From contig CABTMH010000154.1 of assembly GCA_902485915.1 (NCBI GenBank), positions 1-5,580 of the forward strand: a DNA stretch of 5,580 nt, in the 5' to 3' direction. Within the stretch, counting starts at the first letter, position 1. The number at the start of each line of letters is the position of its first letter. The translations under genes and the position numbers were made by a program. Shown in pieces: positions 5,152-5,580 of this stretch. A model generated the notes under the pieces. The model was given only the letters and a program-made list of their open reading frames with translations. It was not told the origin of the DNA and did no database searches. This DNA is from an uncultured Oribacterium sp. (GTDB taxonomy: Bacteria > Bacillota > Clostridia > Lachnospirales > Lachnospiraceae).

Positions 5152-5580
5152 ATGGCAAAGGCACATTTTAACAGAACGAAGCCACATTGTAACGTTGGTA
5201 CCATCGGTCACGTAGACCACGGTAAAACCACTCTTACAGCTGCTATCACAGCTGTTCTCGCTGACAGACTCGGCATGGAGCCAGCTGTTCCTTTCGATCA
5301 GATCGATAAGGCACCGGAGGAGAGAGAGAGAGGTATCACCATCAACTCCGCTCACGTTGAGTACGAGACTGAGAAGCGTCACTACGCTCACGTTGACTGC
5401 CCGGGCCACGCTGACTACGTCAAGAACATGATCACCGGTGCTGCTCAGATGGACGGCGCTATCCTGGTCGTTGCTGCTACCGATGGTCCCATGCCCCAGA
5501 CCCGTGAGCACGGGCTGCTTGCCCGTCAGGTCGGCGTGCCTGCTATCGTCGTGTTCATGAACAAGACCGACCTGGTTGAC
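5152..5580 (+). CDS. tuf: Elongation factor Tu (5' part, truncated by window end)
   Basis: GTPase that brings aminoacyl-tRNA to the ribosomal A site. 143 of about 397 codons are present and the frame is still open at the last base. ATG is preceded by GGAGG (5138-5142) nine bases upstream, and the N-terminus MAKAHFNRTKPHCNVGTIGH matches the family. Motifs seen: P-loop GHVDHGKT (19-26), switch I RGITIN (60-65) with the Mg-binding Thr63, DCPGH (82-86) with the catalytic His86, and NKTD (137-140). Most of the GTPase domain is present; domains II and III lie outside. From about codon 113 the codon choice and protein wording (GPMPQTREHGLLARQVGVP) differ from the rest of the window. Gly121 in REHGLLAR replaces a usual Ile or Val. 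Identification is secure; the integrity of the last ~35 codons is less so. Confidence 0.97.
   Translation, partial: MAKAHFNRTKPHCNVGTIGHVDHGKTTLTAAITAVLADRLGMEPAVPFDQIDKAPEERERGITINSAHVEYETEKRHYAHVDCPGHADYVKNMITGAAQMDGAILVVAATDGPMPQTREHGLLARQVGVPAIVVFMNKTDLVD

Overview
The window carries the 3' end of the RNA polymerase β' gene followed by the str (streptomycin) ribosomal operon, all on the + strand: rpoC (partial) – rpsL – rpsG – fusA – tuf (partial). Gene order, the Firmicutes-type insertion in S12, a β' subunit without the large trigger-loop insertion of Proteobacteria, and the wording of S12, S7 and EF-G all point to Bacillota, class Clostridia, most likely Lachnospiraceae or a close relative. 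This placement rests on remembered family sequences, not on a search.

Layout. Bases 1-1597 hold the last 531 codons of rpoC. The 118-base gap after it holds a near-consensus sigma-A promoter (1604-1632) whose start point falls inside an intrinsic terminator (1635-1671). The terminator should stop rpoC transcription while the promoter starts the str operon. rpsL (1716-2135) is followed by a 172-base gap with an imperfect hairpin and no convincing promoter. rpsG (2308-2778) starts with GTG. fusA (2794-4917) follows after only 15 bases, with a TTG start and a G-run Shine-Dalgarno sequence. The 234-base fusA–tuf gap (4918-5151) is the most structured non-coding part: a hairpin around the fusA stop codon, a long hairpin without a U-tract, a good extended -10 promoter, and a possible three-way-junction fold ahead of tuf. 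tuf starts at 5152 and runs off the end after 143 codons.

How the genes work together. β' is the catalytic subunit of RNA polymerase. S12 and S7 are small-subunit proteins at the decoding centre and the 30S head. EF-Tu delivers aminoacyl-tRNA and EF-G drives translocation. Co-transcription matches ribosome and factor supply, and the extra promoter before tuf would give the higher EF-Tu output that cells need.

This is a core housekeeping region and I see no new defence, mobile or biosynthetic system. The points worth a second look are the promoter/terminator overlap, the fusA–tuf intergenic structures, the unusual fusA start, an altered tip loop in EF-G, and an abrupt codon-use change near the end of the tuf fragment that may mark recombination or a chimeric assembly.
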